Position numbers and translations under genes: made by a program
Notes under the pieces: model-generated
Databases searched by the model: none
What the model saw: the letters and a program-made list of their open reading frames with translations, nothing else
What the model was told of the DNA's origin: nothing
Assembly (NCBI RefSeq): GCF_001613305.1
Contig: NZ_BDCC01000035.1
Span: 241,417 to 305,416, forward strand
Length of the DNA stretch: 64,000 nt
From: Nocardia vaccinii NBRC 15922
Lineage (GTDB): Bacteria > Actinomycetota > Actinomycetes > Mycobacteriales > Mycobacteriaceae
Reading direction: 5' to 3'
In this document: piece after piece, positions 49,962-58,492 of the stretch
Position numbering within the stretch: position 1 is the stretch's first letter
Layout: each line of letters starts with the position of its first letter

Positions 49962-50930
49962 TCACAACCATCCGCGCCGGATCGCCTGCACTCCCGCTTG
50001 AAAACGCGTACTCGCACCGAGCCGTTCGAGCAAACTGGCGGTCCGTCGCACGACCGTGCGCCGCGACATCCCGAGCCGCCGCGCGATGGTGTCATCGGTG
50101 GCGCCCAGGCCCATCAGAGTCAGGATGGCGCGATCGCGCTCGTCCAGGGGCTCACTCGGATTCACCGAGATCGGGGCCGACAGCGACCACAGCACGTCGA
50201 AGGTGCGCATCATCAGGTCCAGGGTCGGCGAGGGGCCGATCCGCAGGCCCATCGGATCGCCGCGCCGCTCGTCGTTGTGCAGCACGATGGTGGCCCGTTC
50301 GCCGTCGGCGACGATCACCTTCAGCGGCGGATCGGGCAGGGTGCGGGCCTGCGCCCCGGCCGCGGTGACGGCCAGCGCGTGCCGCAACCGATCCGGGTCC
50401 TGATAGATGGTGTCCTGATACAGCAGTTGATAGCGGACCCCGGCGGCCAGCCGCGCGGACTTCAGCTCGAACAGCCGCTCGGAACGTTCCGCATCGCAGA
50501 CGTACGGGCCGCGTTCGATCAGCCGCACGTTCTTACGCGCGCCGCGGTGTAGATCCTCGAATTCCGCGATGATTTCCCGGGTTTCGTACATCGGCACGAT
50601 GACGCCGTCACCGCGGCCCGATCGCCGCACCGACCGGAAGGTCTCGCCCAGCCGCGCCGCGGCGGCATGCATCCGGGCCGTGTCCTGCTGGCGGCGACGC
50701 GCCTCGGCCTCGGACAACGCCTCGGGTGCGTGCGCGTCCCAGACGGTGCGGCCCCCGGCATCGATCCGGACGGCGGCCTGCACCTCGCACAATCGGTCGA
50801 GGGCGGCCTGGATCAGTTCCGGCGGGCATTCCAGATGCGCGGCCAGTTCGGCCAGCGTGGCCCGGGGATGCTGGACCAGGGTGGCGTAGGTGCGGCCGTA
50901 GAGGGAGCCGGTGTCGAACAGTTCGTGCAC
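49962..50930 (-). CDS. LuxR-type HTH regulator with a winged-helix/TrmB-like N-terminus
   Basis: 322 aa from a GTG at 50930; another GTG at 50990, two bases after the upstream stop, would add 20 residues. The N-terminal 60 residues (YGRTYATLVQHPRATLAELAAHLECPPELI) form a winged helix of the TrmB or Z-DNA-like kind. The middle part is a sensor domain seen in Streptomyces and Nocardia HTH regulators. The C-terminal LuxR HTH is DERDRAILTLMGLGATDDTI, then ARRLGMSRRTVVRRTASLLE. It sits directly upstream of the two NRPS-like genes on the same strand and is their most likely regulator. It is not preceded by a response-regulator receiver domain. Confidence 0.85.
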   Translation of the reverse strand: MHELFDTGSLYGRTYATLVQHPRATLAELAAHLECPPELIQAALDRLCEVQAAVRIDAGGRTVWDAHAPEALSEAEARRRQQDTARMHAAAARLGETFRSVRRSGRGDGVIVPMYETREIIAEFEDLHRGARKNVRLIERGPYVCDAERSERLFELKSARLAAGVRYQLLYQDTIYQDPDRLRHALAVTAAGAQARTLPDPPLKVIVADGERATIVLHNDERRGDPMGLRIGPSPTLDLMMRTFDVLWSLSAPISVNPSEPLDERDRAILTLMGLGATDDTIARRLGMSRRTVVRRTASLLERLGASTRFQAGVQAIRRGWL

Positions 50931-50992
50931 GTCGGTCTGACCACCCCCGACGACGGCGAGCCGTGGCCGCGTGCGGCCCGCGGCGCCCACGG

Positions 50993-51955
50993 CTACTGTC
51001 CCGATCCCCACGACCGCGCCTGTAATACGACCCCTTTGGCGGCCAGGTAGGGCGCCGGGTCGACCTTGCGGCCGGACGGGTCCCAGATCTCGAGGTGCAG
51101 ATGCGGGCCGGTGGAATCGCCCCGGTTGCCGACCGTCGCGATGGCCTGGCCCGCGTTCACCCGCTGGCCCTCGTGCACGAGGATCTGGTTGACGTGGCCG
51201 TATACGGCCGTGGTCCCGTCGTCCTGCCGGACCCGCACCCACAGCCCGAACCCTGAGGCGGGCCCGGCCTGGATCACTGTGCCGTTCTCCACGGATTCGA
51301 TCGGTGTGCCGATCGGGTCGGCGAAGTCGACGCCGTAATGGAATGCGCCCCACCGTGAGCCGTATCCGGAGGTGAGCTGACCGGAGACCGGGCGAACGGC
51401 CTGCGTCTGTGTCTGCGGTGCGGCCTGCTGCTGCAGGTTCTTGATCACCTGCTCGGCCTGCGATAGTGGCCCGGCCACCTCGGGAGGCAGATTCTGCAAG
51501 CCGAACGGCGCGAGTGCGGCCGCGGGCGCAGGCGCGGGCGCGGCGACCGGCGCGGCTGCCGGGGTGGGCGCCGCGGCCTCCAGCGGCACCCGCGCGGGAG
51601 TCTCGGTGGCCTCCGCGGCCGGGGCGACAGCGGGTTTCAGCGCGATGGTGTCGGCGCTGTTGGCGGTGTGCACACCCGGCAGCGGGGCAGCCTGGGCGAA
51701 CTGGGCGGTGACGCCGATCAGGGCGCCGGTCGCGACCGCGGTGCCGGCGGCCAGCCGCATCCGATCGTGGCGGGGTTCGGCCCGGTGCCGGGTCGAACGG
51801 CTCGCGACGCCATCCCCCAGCAGATCCCTGACCGATACGGAACTCGATGTCTCCCGGTGCTGCGGCAAGGTGCGTCCTAGCGTCGATTCACTTCGGTTGT
51901 GGATACCGATACGCTCCCGAAGGTCGAAACCTGCATTTCGGTAACGATTCGGCAT
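50993..51955 (-). CDS. Exported M23 peptidoglycan endopeptidase
   Basis: 320 aa from the ATG at 51955; the ORF continues upstream only as the antisense of the nitronate monooxygenase gene. A basic N-terminal region precedes a hydrophobic export segment (about residues 65-92, MRLAAGTAVATGALIGVTAQ). A Pro/Ala-rich spacer follows, then the M23/LytM domain from about 185: SGYGSRWGAFHYGVDFADP (Zn His and Asp) and STGPHLHLEIWDP (HxH, about 282). It should cleave peptide bridges in the cell wall. The promoter at 51969-51996 probably also reads into the LuxR gene, which follows within 62 bp. Confidence 0.9.
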   Translation of the reverse strand: MPNRYRNAGFDLRERIGIHNRSESTLGRTLPQHRETSSSVSVRDLLGDGVASRSTRHRAEPRHDRMRLAAGTAVATGALIGVTAQFAQAAPLPGVHTANSADTIALKPAVAPAAEATETPARVPLEAAAPTPAAAPVAAPAPAPAAALAPFGLQNLPPEVAGPLSQAEQVIKNLQQQAAPQTQTQAVRPVSGQLTSGYGSRWGAFHYGVDFADPIGTPIESVENGTVIQAGPASGFGLWVRVRQDDGTTAVYGHVNQILVHEGQRVNAGQAIATVGNRGDSTGPHLHLEIWDPSGRKVDPAPYLAAKGVVLQARSWGSGQ

Positions 51956-51968
51956 CGGCGTGACGGAA

Positions 51969-51996
51969 ACTGTACTCCGTCGTGACCTTTTCGCAA
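51969..51996 (-). promoter_or_regulatory. Probable promoter of the M23 peptidase gene
   Basis: TTGCGA (-35, 51991-51996), a 16-bp spacer and TACAGT (-10, 51969-51974) on the minus strand, 14 bp before the ATG, so the leader would be only a few bases long. Confidence 0.45.
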
Positions 51997-52063
51997 CCTT
52001 TCTAGGAATAAACGCAGGTGAGAGTGGGATCACCAGCATCCCGCGGCCGTCGGGAAGCACACT

Positions 52064-53113
52064 GTGAGAGTGATCATCGACGAGCTCCGTACCCCGATCG
52101 TGCTGGCGCCGATGGCCGGAGGGCCGTCCACTCCCGAACTGACCGCCGCGGTTTCGCGCGCGGGCGGCCTGGGCTTCCTGGCCGCCGGATATCTTCCGGC
52201 CTCCGCCACCGCCGATCGGATCGCCGCCACCCGCGCCCTGGACGCCGGACCGTTCGGGGTGAACCTCTTCGTCCCGGGCACCCCGACCCCCGCGGACCGG
52301 TACACCCGATATCTGGAGGAAGTCGGACGCGACCATCCCCTCGGCGAGGCCCGGTTCGACGACGACGACTGGGCGGCGAAACTGGATCTGCTCACCGCCG
52401 ACCCGGTCCCGGCGGTCTCGTTCACCTTCGGCTGCCCGTCGGCGCAGGAGATCGCGCGCCTGCACGCGGCCGGGTCGGAGACCTGGGTGACGGTCACCTC
52501 GGTCGCCGAGGCCCGCATCGCCCGCGAGGCCGGGGCCGGCGTGCTGGTGGCGCAGGGAGCCGAGGCGGGTGGACACCGCGGCACCTTCGCCGACCGCACC
52601 GAGGACGACGCCATCGACCCGCTCGGCACCCTCGCGCTGGTCCAATTGCTCACCGCCGCGGCGGATCTGCCCGTCGTCGCCGCGGGCGGCATCGCCACGG
52701 GCGCGGGGGTGGCCGCGGCCCTGGCCGCCGGTGCGGCCGCCGCACAACTGGGCACCGCCTTCCTGGACTGCCCGGAGGCCGGAACCCCGCAGCTCCATCG
52801 GGACGCACTGGCACTGGACATTCCGACGATGCTCACCCGCGCCTTCACCGGCCGCCGCGCCCGCGGACTGCGCAACCGGTTCATGCTCGATCACCCCGAA
52901 GCGCCGGTCGCCTATCCCGAAATCCACTACGCCACCGGGCCACTGCGCGCCGCGGCCCGCGCCTCCGGCGATGCCGACGCGGTGAACCTCTGGGCCGGTC
53001 AGGCGCACGCCCTGACCGGTCGGGAGCCGGCCGGTGATCTGATCCGCCGACTCTCCGAGGAGGCGAAAGCAGCTCTGGAAAAAGCACTTTCGCGCAGTAT
53101 CCGGTGTTATTGA
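52064..53113 (+). CDS. Nitronate monooxygenase (2-nitropropane dioxygenase family)
   Basis: 349 aa with a GTG start. FMN-dependent TIM-barrel features: PIVLAPMAGGPSTPELTAAV at strand 1, VSFTFGCPSAQEIARL, then VAQGAEAGGHRGTF with the catalytic-site His (about 177-190), then PVVAAGGIATGAGVAAALAAG and GTAFLDCPEAG, the phosphate-binding strands. These enzymes detoxify nitronates such as propionate-3-nitronate. It is divergent from the M23 gene. The end of its frame was also read as a spurious N-terminal extension of that gene. Confidence 0.9.
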   Translation: MRVIIDELRTPIVLAPMAGGPSTPELTAAVSRAGGLGFLAAGYLPASATADRIAATRALDAGPFGVNLFVPGTPTPADRYTRYLEEVGRDHPLGEARFDDDDWAAKLDLLTADPVPAVSFTFGCPSAQEIARLHAAGSETWVTVTSVAEARIAREAGAGVLVAQGAEAGGHRGTFADRTEDDAIDPLGTLALVQLLTAAADLPVVAAGGIATGAGVAAALAAGAAAAQLGTAFLDCPEAGTPQLHRDALALDIPTMLTRAFTGRRARGLRNRFMLDHPEAPVAYPEIHYATGPLRAAARASGDADAVNLWAGQAHALTGREPAGDLIRRLSEEAKAALEKALSRSIRCY

Positions 53114-53170
53114 CAACGTTTTTCGTTTAGACTCGGAGGGCATCATCCGCCATCCCAGGAGGAGAGCGTC

Positions 53171-53563
53171 ATGTCACTCGACGTACCAACCGCACTGCTC
53201 GAGCGCGCCGAACGCGGTGAAGTATCCGACGAGGAATTCGTCGAATGCGTCCGCAACTCACTGCCCTACGCCTATGCGGTGGTCAGTCGCGTCGCCGCCG
53301 ATCTGCGTTCCGGCACAGCGGAATTCGCCGACAACCAGACTCCGCCACCGGACGAGACGGCACGCGGTCAGCTGTTGCGCGCCATGGCGTCGGATTCCAT
53401 CCGCGGCGGCCTCGAACGGCACTTCGGCGTCAAGCTGGCCTTCCAGAACTGCCACCGCGTCGCGGCCTTCCCGATCTCCGCGGTCGGCGGCGACACCTAC
53501 ACCAGGTTCATCTCCACCCGCGCCCAGCTGCTGAACCAGAGCCCCGAGCTCCGCAACTGCTGA
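53171..53563 (+). CDS. SCO5389-family small protein
   Basis: 130 aa with a strong AGGAGGAG ribosome site. MSLDVPTALLERAERGEVSD, then FADNQTPPPDETARGQLLRA and HFGVKLAFQNCHRVAAFP, and LLNQSPELRNC at the C-terminus match, from memory, the conserved actinobacterial SCO5389 family over its full length. No function is known for the family. Two conserved-looking Cys residues (in FQNCH and at the C-terminus) and C26 are visible. A hairpin 15 bp after the stop codon ends the transcript. Confidence 0.85.
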   Translation: MSLDVPTALLERAERGEVSDEEFVECVRNSLPYAYAVVSRVAADLRSGTAEFADNQTPPPDETARGQLLRAMASDSIRGGLERHFGVKLAFQNCHRVAAFPISAVGGDTYTRFISTRAQLLNQSPELRNC

Positions 53564-53577
53564 TCCGGACCGATTCC

Positions 53578-53605
53578 GGTGCGGGCGATCCCCTTCGCCC
53601 GCACC
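53578..53605 (+). terminator. Hairpin after the SCO5389-like gene
   Basis: A perfect 11-bp GC-rich stem (53578-53588 with 53595-53605) and a 6-nt loop, 15 bp after the stop codon. It lacks a U-run but is stable and well placed; being symmetric it may serve the convergent acyl-CoA ligase gene as well. Confidence 0.6.
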
Positions 53606-53613
53606 GGGTTCCG

Positions 53614-53645
53614 GATGAACGAAAACCCTGATGAACGAAAACCCT
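53614..53645. repeat. Perfect tandem 16-bp repeat abutting a stop codon
   Basis: GATGAACGAAAACCCT occurs twice head to tail (53614-53629 and 53630-53645); the second copy overlaps the stop codon of the minus-strand acyl-CoA ligase gene. Probably replication slippage. Confidence 0.85.
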
Positions 53646-55263
53646 AGAGATCCTGGAGAGCTCGCTTGAGCACCTTTCCGCTGGGGTTGCGCGGCAGCTC
53701 CGCGAGGAACACCACCTCGCGGGGGACCTTGTAACGAGCAAGGCTCGCCCGCACATGGGATTTCACGTCGTCCTCGGTGAGCCGGGCGTCCGCGCTGGTC
53801 ACCACGAACGCCTTGAGTCGCGCGCCGAACGTGTCGTCGGGCACGCCGATGACCGCGGCCTCGCGGATGTCACTGTGCGCGTTGAGGAGTTCCTCGACCT
53901 CGACGGGGAAGACGTTCTCTCCGCCGGAGACGATCATGTCGTCGTCCCGGCCGTCGATGAAAAGCCTTCCCGCGGAATCGAAGTGGCCCACATCGCCGGA
54001 GGCGACCAACCCGCGCACGCGCTCCTTGCCACCGCCGCCGGTATAACCCTCGAACTGAAGGGCGTTGCCGACGAAGATGCGTCCGGTCTCCCCGCGCGGA
54101 AGTTCCCGACCGGAATCGTCGAGGATCTTCACCACCGCGCCGAGCACCGGTTTGCCCACGCAACCGGGTTCGGCCGCGAGATCCCGCGGCGTGGCGACGG
54201 TCGCGTAGGCGACCTCGGTGGATCCGTACAGGTTGTACACGACCGGTCCGAAGATCGCCGTCGCCCGGCAACACAGATCCGCACCCAGCTGCGCCCCCGC
54301 GACGAAGATGATCCGCAACGCGGACAGATCTTTTCGCGCGAACGCCGAGGGGTCCAGTTCGGTCAGCCGAGCCAACATCACCGGCACCGCGACGAGTGTG
54401 GTCGCCCGATGCCGGGCCATGCTCTCGAGCACCCGGGTCGCATCGAAGCGCCGCCGGATCACCAGGGTGGACCCGAATCCGACGGCCAGCATCGCCATCG
54501 CGAAACCGAACGTATGGAACAGCGGCGCCGGACATTCGATGACCCCGCGGGTGCGCAAGGGCACCCGGCTCAGGATCGCGCCCAGCGGTTCGAGCGAACG
54601 CGGTTCCGGACGCGGCGCGCCCTTGGGCGTGCCAGTGGTGCCGCTGGTCAGCAGGACGATGGTCGAATTCGTCCCCGGCGCGGGCGGCGCGACTGTCGAG
54701 CCCGCGGCGATGAGCGATTCGAGATCGCCGACCTCCCTGGTGTCGGACCACGCGCGATACGCCCCGCGACGCGGACTGAGCGAACCCAGGATCGATTCGT
54801 ACTCCTCGTCGTACACCAGCAGATCCATGCCCTCGCGACGGGCGACGTCCTGCAATTGCGGTCCGCCGAAATCGGTGTTCAGCAGGATGATTCGCGCACC
54901 GCACTTGGCGGCGGCGAAGACCGCGTCCAGCAGCCCGCGATGATTGCGCGCCAGAATCGCCACGCCCTCGCCGCCGCGCAAGCCACGGATGCGCCACTGA
55001 TTGGCCAGTCGGTTCGACCGATCATCGAGCTCGCGATAACTCAGCGCGCCCAGCTCGTCGATCACCGCGGTCCGATCGCCGTAGCGCGCCGCCGCAAGGT
55101 TCAGCGCCGCGGGCAGAACCCCGTACTTCAGCAGCGCGCCACCCGCGGACAGCAGCGTCGCGGGTGTCTCGATCCCGATCACGCCGCTGCTCACGCACAA
55201 CCGCACATATTCCAGCTCGGTCCACGCCCGCACTCCCAGGGAGCGGAGCAACCCCAGCGTCAT
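53644..55263 (-). CDS. Acyl-CoA/AMP-forming ligase (FadD type)
   Basis: 539 aa. ANL-superfamily motifs are intact: A3 TSGTTGTPKG, A5 YGSTEVAYA, A7 SGDVGHFDSAGRLFIDGR, A8 DDMIVSGGENVFPVEVEE and A10 NPSGKVLKRAL with the catalytic Lys. An N-terminal extension (RLCVSSGVIGIETPATLLSA) precedes the domain, as in mycobacterial FadD12-like proteins. It activates a carboxylic acid to acyl-AMP and transfers it to CoA in the cytoplasm; chain length is unknown. It is 12 bp downstream of another ligase gene and probably co-transcribed. Confidence 0.9.
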   Translation of the reverse strand: MTLGLLRSLGVRAWTELEYVRLCVSSGVIGIETPATLLSAGGALLKYGVLPAALNLAAARYGDRTAVIDELGALSYRELDDRSNRLANQWRIRGLRGGEGVAILARNHRGLLDAVFAAAKCGARIILLNTDFGGPQLQDVARREGMDLLVYDEEYESILGSLSPRRGAYRAWSDTREVGDLESLIAAGSTVAPPAPGTNSTIVLLTSGTTGTPKGAPRPEPRSLEPLGAILSRVPLRTRGVIECPAPLFHTFGFAMAMLAVGFGSTLVIRRRFDATRVLESMARHRATTLVAVPVMLARLTELDPSAFARKDLSALRIIFVAGAQLGADLCCRATAIFGPVVYNLYGSTEVAYATVATPRDLAAEPGCVGKPVLGAVVKILDDSGRELPRGETGRIFVGNALQFEGYTGGGGKERVRGLVASGDVGHFDSAGRLFIDGRDDDMIVSGGENVFPVEVEELLNAHSDIREAAVIGVPDDTFGARLKAFVVTSADARLTEDDVKSHVRASLARYKVPREVVFLAELPRNPSGKVLKRALQDL

Positions 55264-55275
55264 TTGATGAATCCC

Positions 55276-56910
55276 CTACAACGTGACGACTTTCAGATCC
55301 CCATCGGCGTACCTGGCACGCAAGCGCTTCTTGTCGAACTTGCCCACACTGGTCTTGGGAATCTCGTCGATGAACGTCCAGTGTTCGGGCAGCTGCCATT
55401 TGGCGAACTTGTCGACCAGGAATTCCTGCAGCTCGGCCGCGTCGGCCGTGGCGCCCTCCTTCAAGACGATCGCCACCAGCGGGCGCTCGTCCCACTTCGC
55501 GTCGGGGACACCGATCACCGATGCCTCCGCGACCGCCGGATGACCCATCATCGCATTCTCCAGATCCACCGAGGAGATCCACTCACCGCCGGATTTGATC
55601 ACATCCTTGGAGCGGTCCACCAGGGTCAGATAGCCGTTCGGGCTGATGTGCCCGACGTCGCCGGTGCGCAACCAGCCGTCGTCGAATTTGCCCGCGTCGA
55701 CCTCGCTGCCGTCGGGCGAATAATACGATCCGGTGATCCACGGACCGCGAACCTCCAACTCGCCCACGGATTTTCCGTCGTTGGGCAGGGCGCTGCCGTC
55801 ATCGGCGACGATCCGCGCCTGCACCGACGCGGGAAAGCGCCCCTGGGTGGCCCGATAGGCCCATTCCTCCTCGCCCACAGCGCCTTTCGGCGAGTGCGCG
55901 ATACTGCCCAGCGGCGAGGTCTCCGTCATGCCCCAGGCGTGCAGGAGTTTCACGCCGTACTTCTCCTGGAACGCACGCATCATCGAGGGCGGCAACGCCG
56001 AACCGCCGACCGCGCAGGTGCGCAGATGCGAGATGTCCTGCGGATGCGCGTCGAGCGCGGCCAGTACGCCACCCCAGATGGTCGGCACAGCTGCCGCGAA
56101 GGTCGGCCGGACGGCGGCCATCATCTCCAGCAGCGGGGCCGGCTGCAGGAACCGGTCGGGCATCAGCAGGCTCGCCCCGGCCATCATCGCGGCATACGGC
56201 ATACCCCAGGCATTGGCGTGGAAGAGCGGCACGATGGCCAGCACGGTGTCCTTGTCGTTGAACCCCATGCTGTTCGGCGAGATCACCTGCATGGCGTGCA
56301 GCCAGTTGGAACGGTGCGAGTAGACCACGCCCTTGGGGTCCCCGGTGGTGCCGGAGGTATAGCACATCCCGGCGGGGGCGTGTTCGTCCAGAATCGGGTA
56401 GTCGTAGGTATCCGGTTGTGCGGCAAGGAGTTCGGAGTAGGAGTGCACCTGGACGCCGGCGGGCGCGGCGAGTTCGGCCGGATCGCCGTTGGAGACGATG
56501 ACGTGCCGGACCGTGCGCAGCTGCGGCAGATACTTGGCGAACATCGGCAGCAGCGAACCGTCGACGATCACCACCTGATCCTCGGCGTGATTGGCCACGT
56601 AGACCAGCTGTTCGGGGAACAGCCGGATGTTCAGCGCGTGCAGCACCGCCCCCATCGCCGGCACGGCCGCGTAGACGACCATGTGCTCGGTGTTGTTCCA
56701 CATGAAGGTGCCGACCCGGTCGCCCTCGCCGATGCCCAGCGCGCGCAGCGCATTGGCCAGCCGCGCCGCTTCGGCGCCCATCTCACGATAAGTAGTGGTG
56801 CGAACGCCCTCACCCGTCCACGTCGAGATCGTCGCATCGCCGTGGAAACTTTGCGCGTACCGCAACAGCGTGGCCAGCGACAACTGCTCATCCTGCATCG
56901 TGCTCAACAT
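55276..56910 (-). CDS. Long-chain acyl-CoA ligase (FadD/AlkK type)
   Basis: 544 aa. A3 is TSGTTGDPKG, A5 WGMTETSP, A7 LRTGDVGHISPNGYL, A8 KDVIKSGGEWISSVDLE and A10 PKTSVGKFDKKRLR; PLFHANAWGMPYAAMMAGA is the loop characteristic of medium/long-chain ligases such as AlkK. Function is acid + ATP + CoA to acyl-CoA. The ATG at 56910 has AAGGAG about 12 bases upstream, and a perfect 12-bp palindrome covers that region. Two ligases in tandem suggest two steps or chain lengths in one pathway. Confidence 0.92.
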   Translation of the reverse strand: MLSTMQDEQLSLATLLRYAQSFHGDATISTWTGEGVRTTTYREMGAEAARLANALRALGIGEGDRVGTFMWNNTEHMVVYAAVPAMGAVLHALNIRLFPEQLVYVANHAEDQVVIVDGSLLPMFAKYLPQLRTVRHVIVSNGDPAELAAPAGVQVHSYSELLAAQPDTYDYPILDEHAPAGMCYTSGTTGDPKGVVYSHRSNWLHAMQVISPNSMGFNDKDTVLAIVPLFHANAWGMPYAAMMAGASLLMPDRFLQPAPLLEMMAAVRPTFAAAVPTIWGGVLAALDAHPQDISHLRTCAVGGSALPPSMMRAFQEKYGVKLLHAWGMTETSPLGSIAHSPKGAVGEEEWAYRATQGRFPASVQARIVADDGSALPNDGKSVGELEVRGPWITGSYYSPDGSEVDAGKFDDGWLRTGDVGHISPNGYLTLVDRSKDVIKSGGEWISSVDLENAMMGHPAVAEASVIGVPDAKWDERPLVAIVLKEGATADAAELQEFLVDKFAKWQLPEHWTFIDEIPKTSVGKFDKKRLRARYADGDLKVVTL

Positions 56911-57230
56911 TCGAACGCCACTCCTTCACCGGTGAACGAGGTCACACCTGCCGCGAGGATAGCTGATACCGTTCGTCATCGTTATTGAGTCGACTGAAGC
57001 CAGGCCAACCTGCAACACAGCCTGAGAGCAGGCTAAACGCGTCGATCATGATCAACTTCGAAATCCGGCCCCAGTCGGCCGCACGCGAACCCGGCGATCG
57101 CCCCCGGAACCGCACAACCGAATCGACCGCTCCGCAGCTCACCGAAACCCTGCCCACCCGGCGAACATCGCGCAAATCAACTCGGCCGCCATTCGGTGAT
57201 AGGGATCTGCTGCGTAAGTATCATCGGTCT
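56911..57230. other. Divergent intergenic region with a palindrome
   Basis: 320 bp between the FadD gene and the RraB-like gene. TTCACCGGTGAA (56925-56936) is a perfect 12-bp palindrome overlapping the ligase ribosome site and is a candidate operator. A plus-strand frame is open from 56985 into the next gene, but its peptide is polar and low-complexity and has no ribosome site, so it is not counted as coding. Confidence 0.5.
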
Positions 57231-58340
57231 GTGCACGAGCGGTCCGGGATAACGGTCTATACCTTCGATTTCGGCGAACGGGCCGCTGCGCAGGAGGTGG
57301 CCACCCAGTTGGTGACCCGCGGCTACGCCGCCGTCGCAGTAACGGAAGTCGACCAGGAGACGACCTGGCAGGTGGTCGGCGTGGATGCGGGGCCGTTGCC
57401 CTCGGCCGACGTCCAATGGTGGGAGGGCGCCGAACAGATCTTCATCGAAGAACTCGCGGCCCGCCATCTGGGTTCGGTCCGGTCGCTCGTCATGCACAAG
57501 TCCGATCGCGGCGCAGTGGAACTGCGTGGCACCGTTCTGGCCGACCGCACCTCCGCAGCAGCGGCCTCGGCCCGGCTCGCCGCCTATCAGACGTACCCGG
57601 CCCGGACAGAGCGCCCCGTTATTCGGCACGGCCTGGCCGATCTCCCGATCGAGGACGGCCCGGCGTACACCGCGGCGGACCTCTCGGATATCGACGAGAT
57701 CGACTGGGCCGCACTGCAACACGCCTACGGTCCAGCAGACGACGTGCCGGAACTGCTGTGGGCCTTGGCCGCCGACGACGAGGGATTCGACGAAGCGCTC
57801 CAAGACGGGTTCTACAGCAGCCTGTTCCACCAGGGAACCTGCTACACCGCGACCCCGTTCGCGGTGCCGTACCTGGCCAGACTCGCGGCGACGCCCGACT
57901 TCACCCCGTCGTACCGCATCGCCCTGCTACAAGCCATGATCGAACTGTCCACCGTGGGTGAGCCGGGCAACCGAACCGTGGTCGAGCGGACGGTGGCCGC
58001 CGTAACCGAAGCGACGCCACGGGTTCTGGCTTCTTGGCCCGACACCCCGGACCGGGTCCGCCCGTGGATGGCAGCCCTGGCCGCGGTCACACCAGGAAAG
58101 CCGGCGGCAGCGGCTGCCCGGCTGCGCGAATACCGCGCCGCGACCGCGGGTCCGAGTCCGGCACTGGATCTGGCGCTGGCGCTGCACACCGACGACCACG
58201 AAGCGGCCGATGCCGTGATCCGAGCCGCGGCTCGCTGGGATCACGCCATACGTGACCTGCTCTTCCGTGCGGATCCAACACCCAGCCGCAGCCGCACGGT
58301 GCTCAGCCGGCTCGCCGATGCCGAATTCGCCAGACGCTGA
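57231..58340 (+). CDS. Protein with an RraB-like N-terminus and a helical-repeat C-terminus
   Basis: 369 aa from a GTG at 57231, chosen because the recognisable domain begins right after it; the frame is open to 56985. Residues about 5-80 (VYTFDFGERAAAQEVATQLVTRGYA, a strand-helix-strand pattern, then TWQVVGVDAGPLPSADVQW) resemble the ferredoxin-like RraB fold, an RNase E inhibitor in proteobacteria. Residues about 155-369 are rich in paired amphipathic helices (LPYLARLAATPDF, IALLQAMIELSTVG, VLASWPDTPDRVRPWMAALA), like HEAT repeats. The assignment is tentative and the function here is unknown. Confidence 0.6.
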   Translation: MHERSGITVYTFDFGERAAAQEVATQLVTRGYAAVAVTEVDQETTWQVVGVDAGPLPSADVQWWEGAEQIFIEELAARHLGSVRSLVMHKSDRGAVELRGTVLADRTSAAAASARLAAYQTYPARTERPVIRHGLADLPIEDGPAYTAADLSDIDEIDWAALQHAYGPADDVPELLWALAADDEGFDEALQDGFYSSLFHQGTCYTATPFAVPYLARLAATPDFTPSYRIALLQAMIELSTVGEPGNRTVVERTVAAVTEATPRVLASWPDTPDRVRPWMAALAAVTPGKPAAAAARLREYRAATAGPSPALDLALALHTDDHEAADAVIRAAARWDHAIRDLLFRADPTPSRSRTVLSRLADAEFARR

Positions 58341-58492
58341 ACCACTCTCGCCGGACCACTCACATCGGCGACCCCGGTCCGGGCAACACCTGCGGCCGAC
58401 CCGGAGAAATGGCCGCGACGACTGGTCTGCGACGCGATCTCCTACCTGGCGCGAGGCTGACCCGCCGGTCACCCGAGTTCGCAGCTGCTCTC

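Noticed and set aside
49832..50095. Upstream start for the smaller NRPS-like protein
   Set aside because: It would overlap the end of the LuxR regulator gene and encode Cys/Arg-rich sequence; the ATG at 49831 gives a basic N-terminus like that of the partner protein.
51956..53146. N-terminal extension of the M23 peptidase to 717 codons
   Set aside because: It runs antisense through the nitronate monooxygenase gene; export segment and ribosome context support the ATG at 51955.
53755..56988. Plus-strand ORF of 1077 codons
   Set aside because: Antisense shadow of two acyl-CoA ligase genes that carry complete family motifs on the minus strand; no ribosome site or domain in the ORF.
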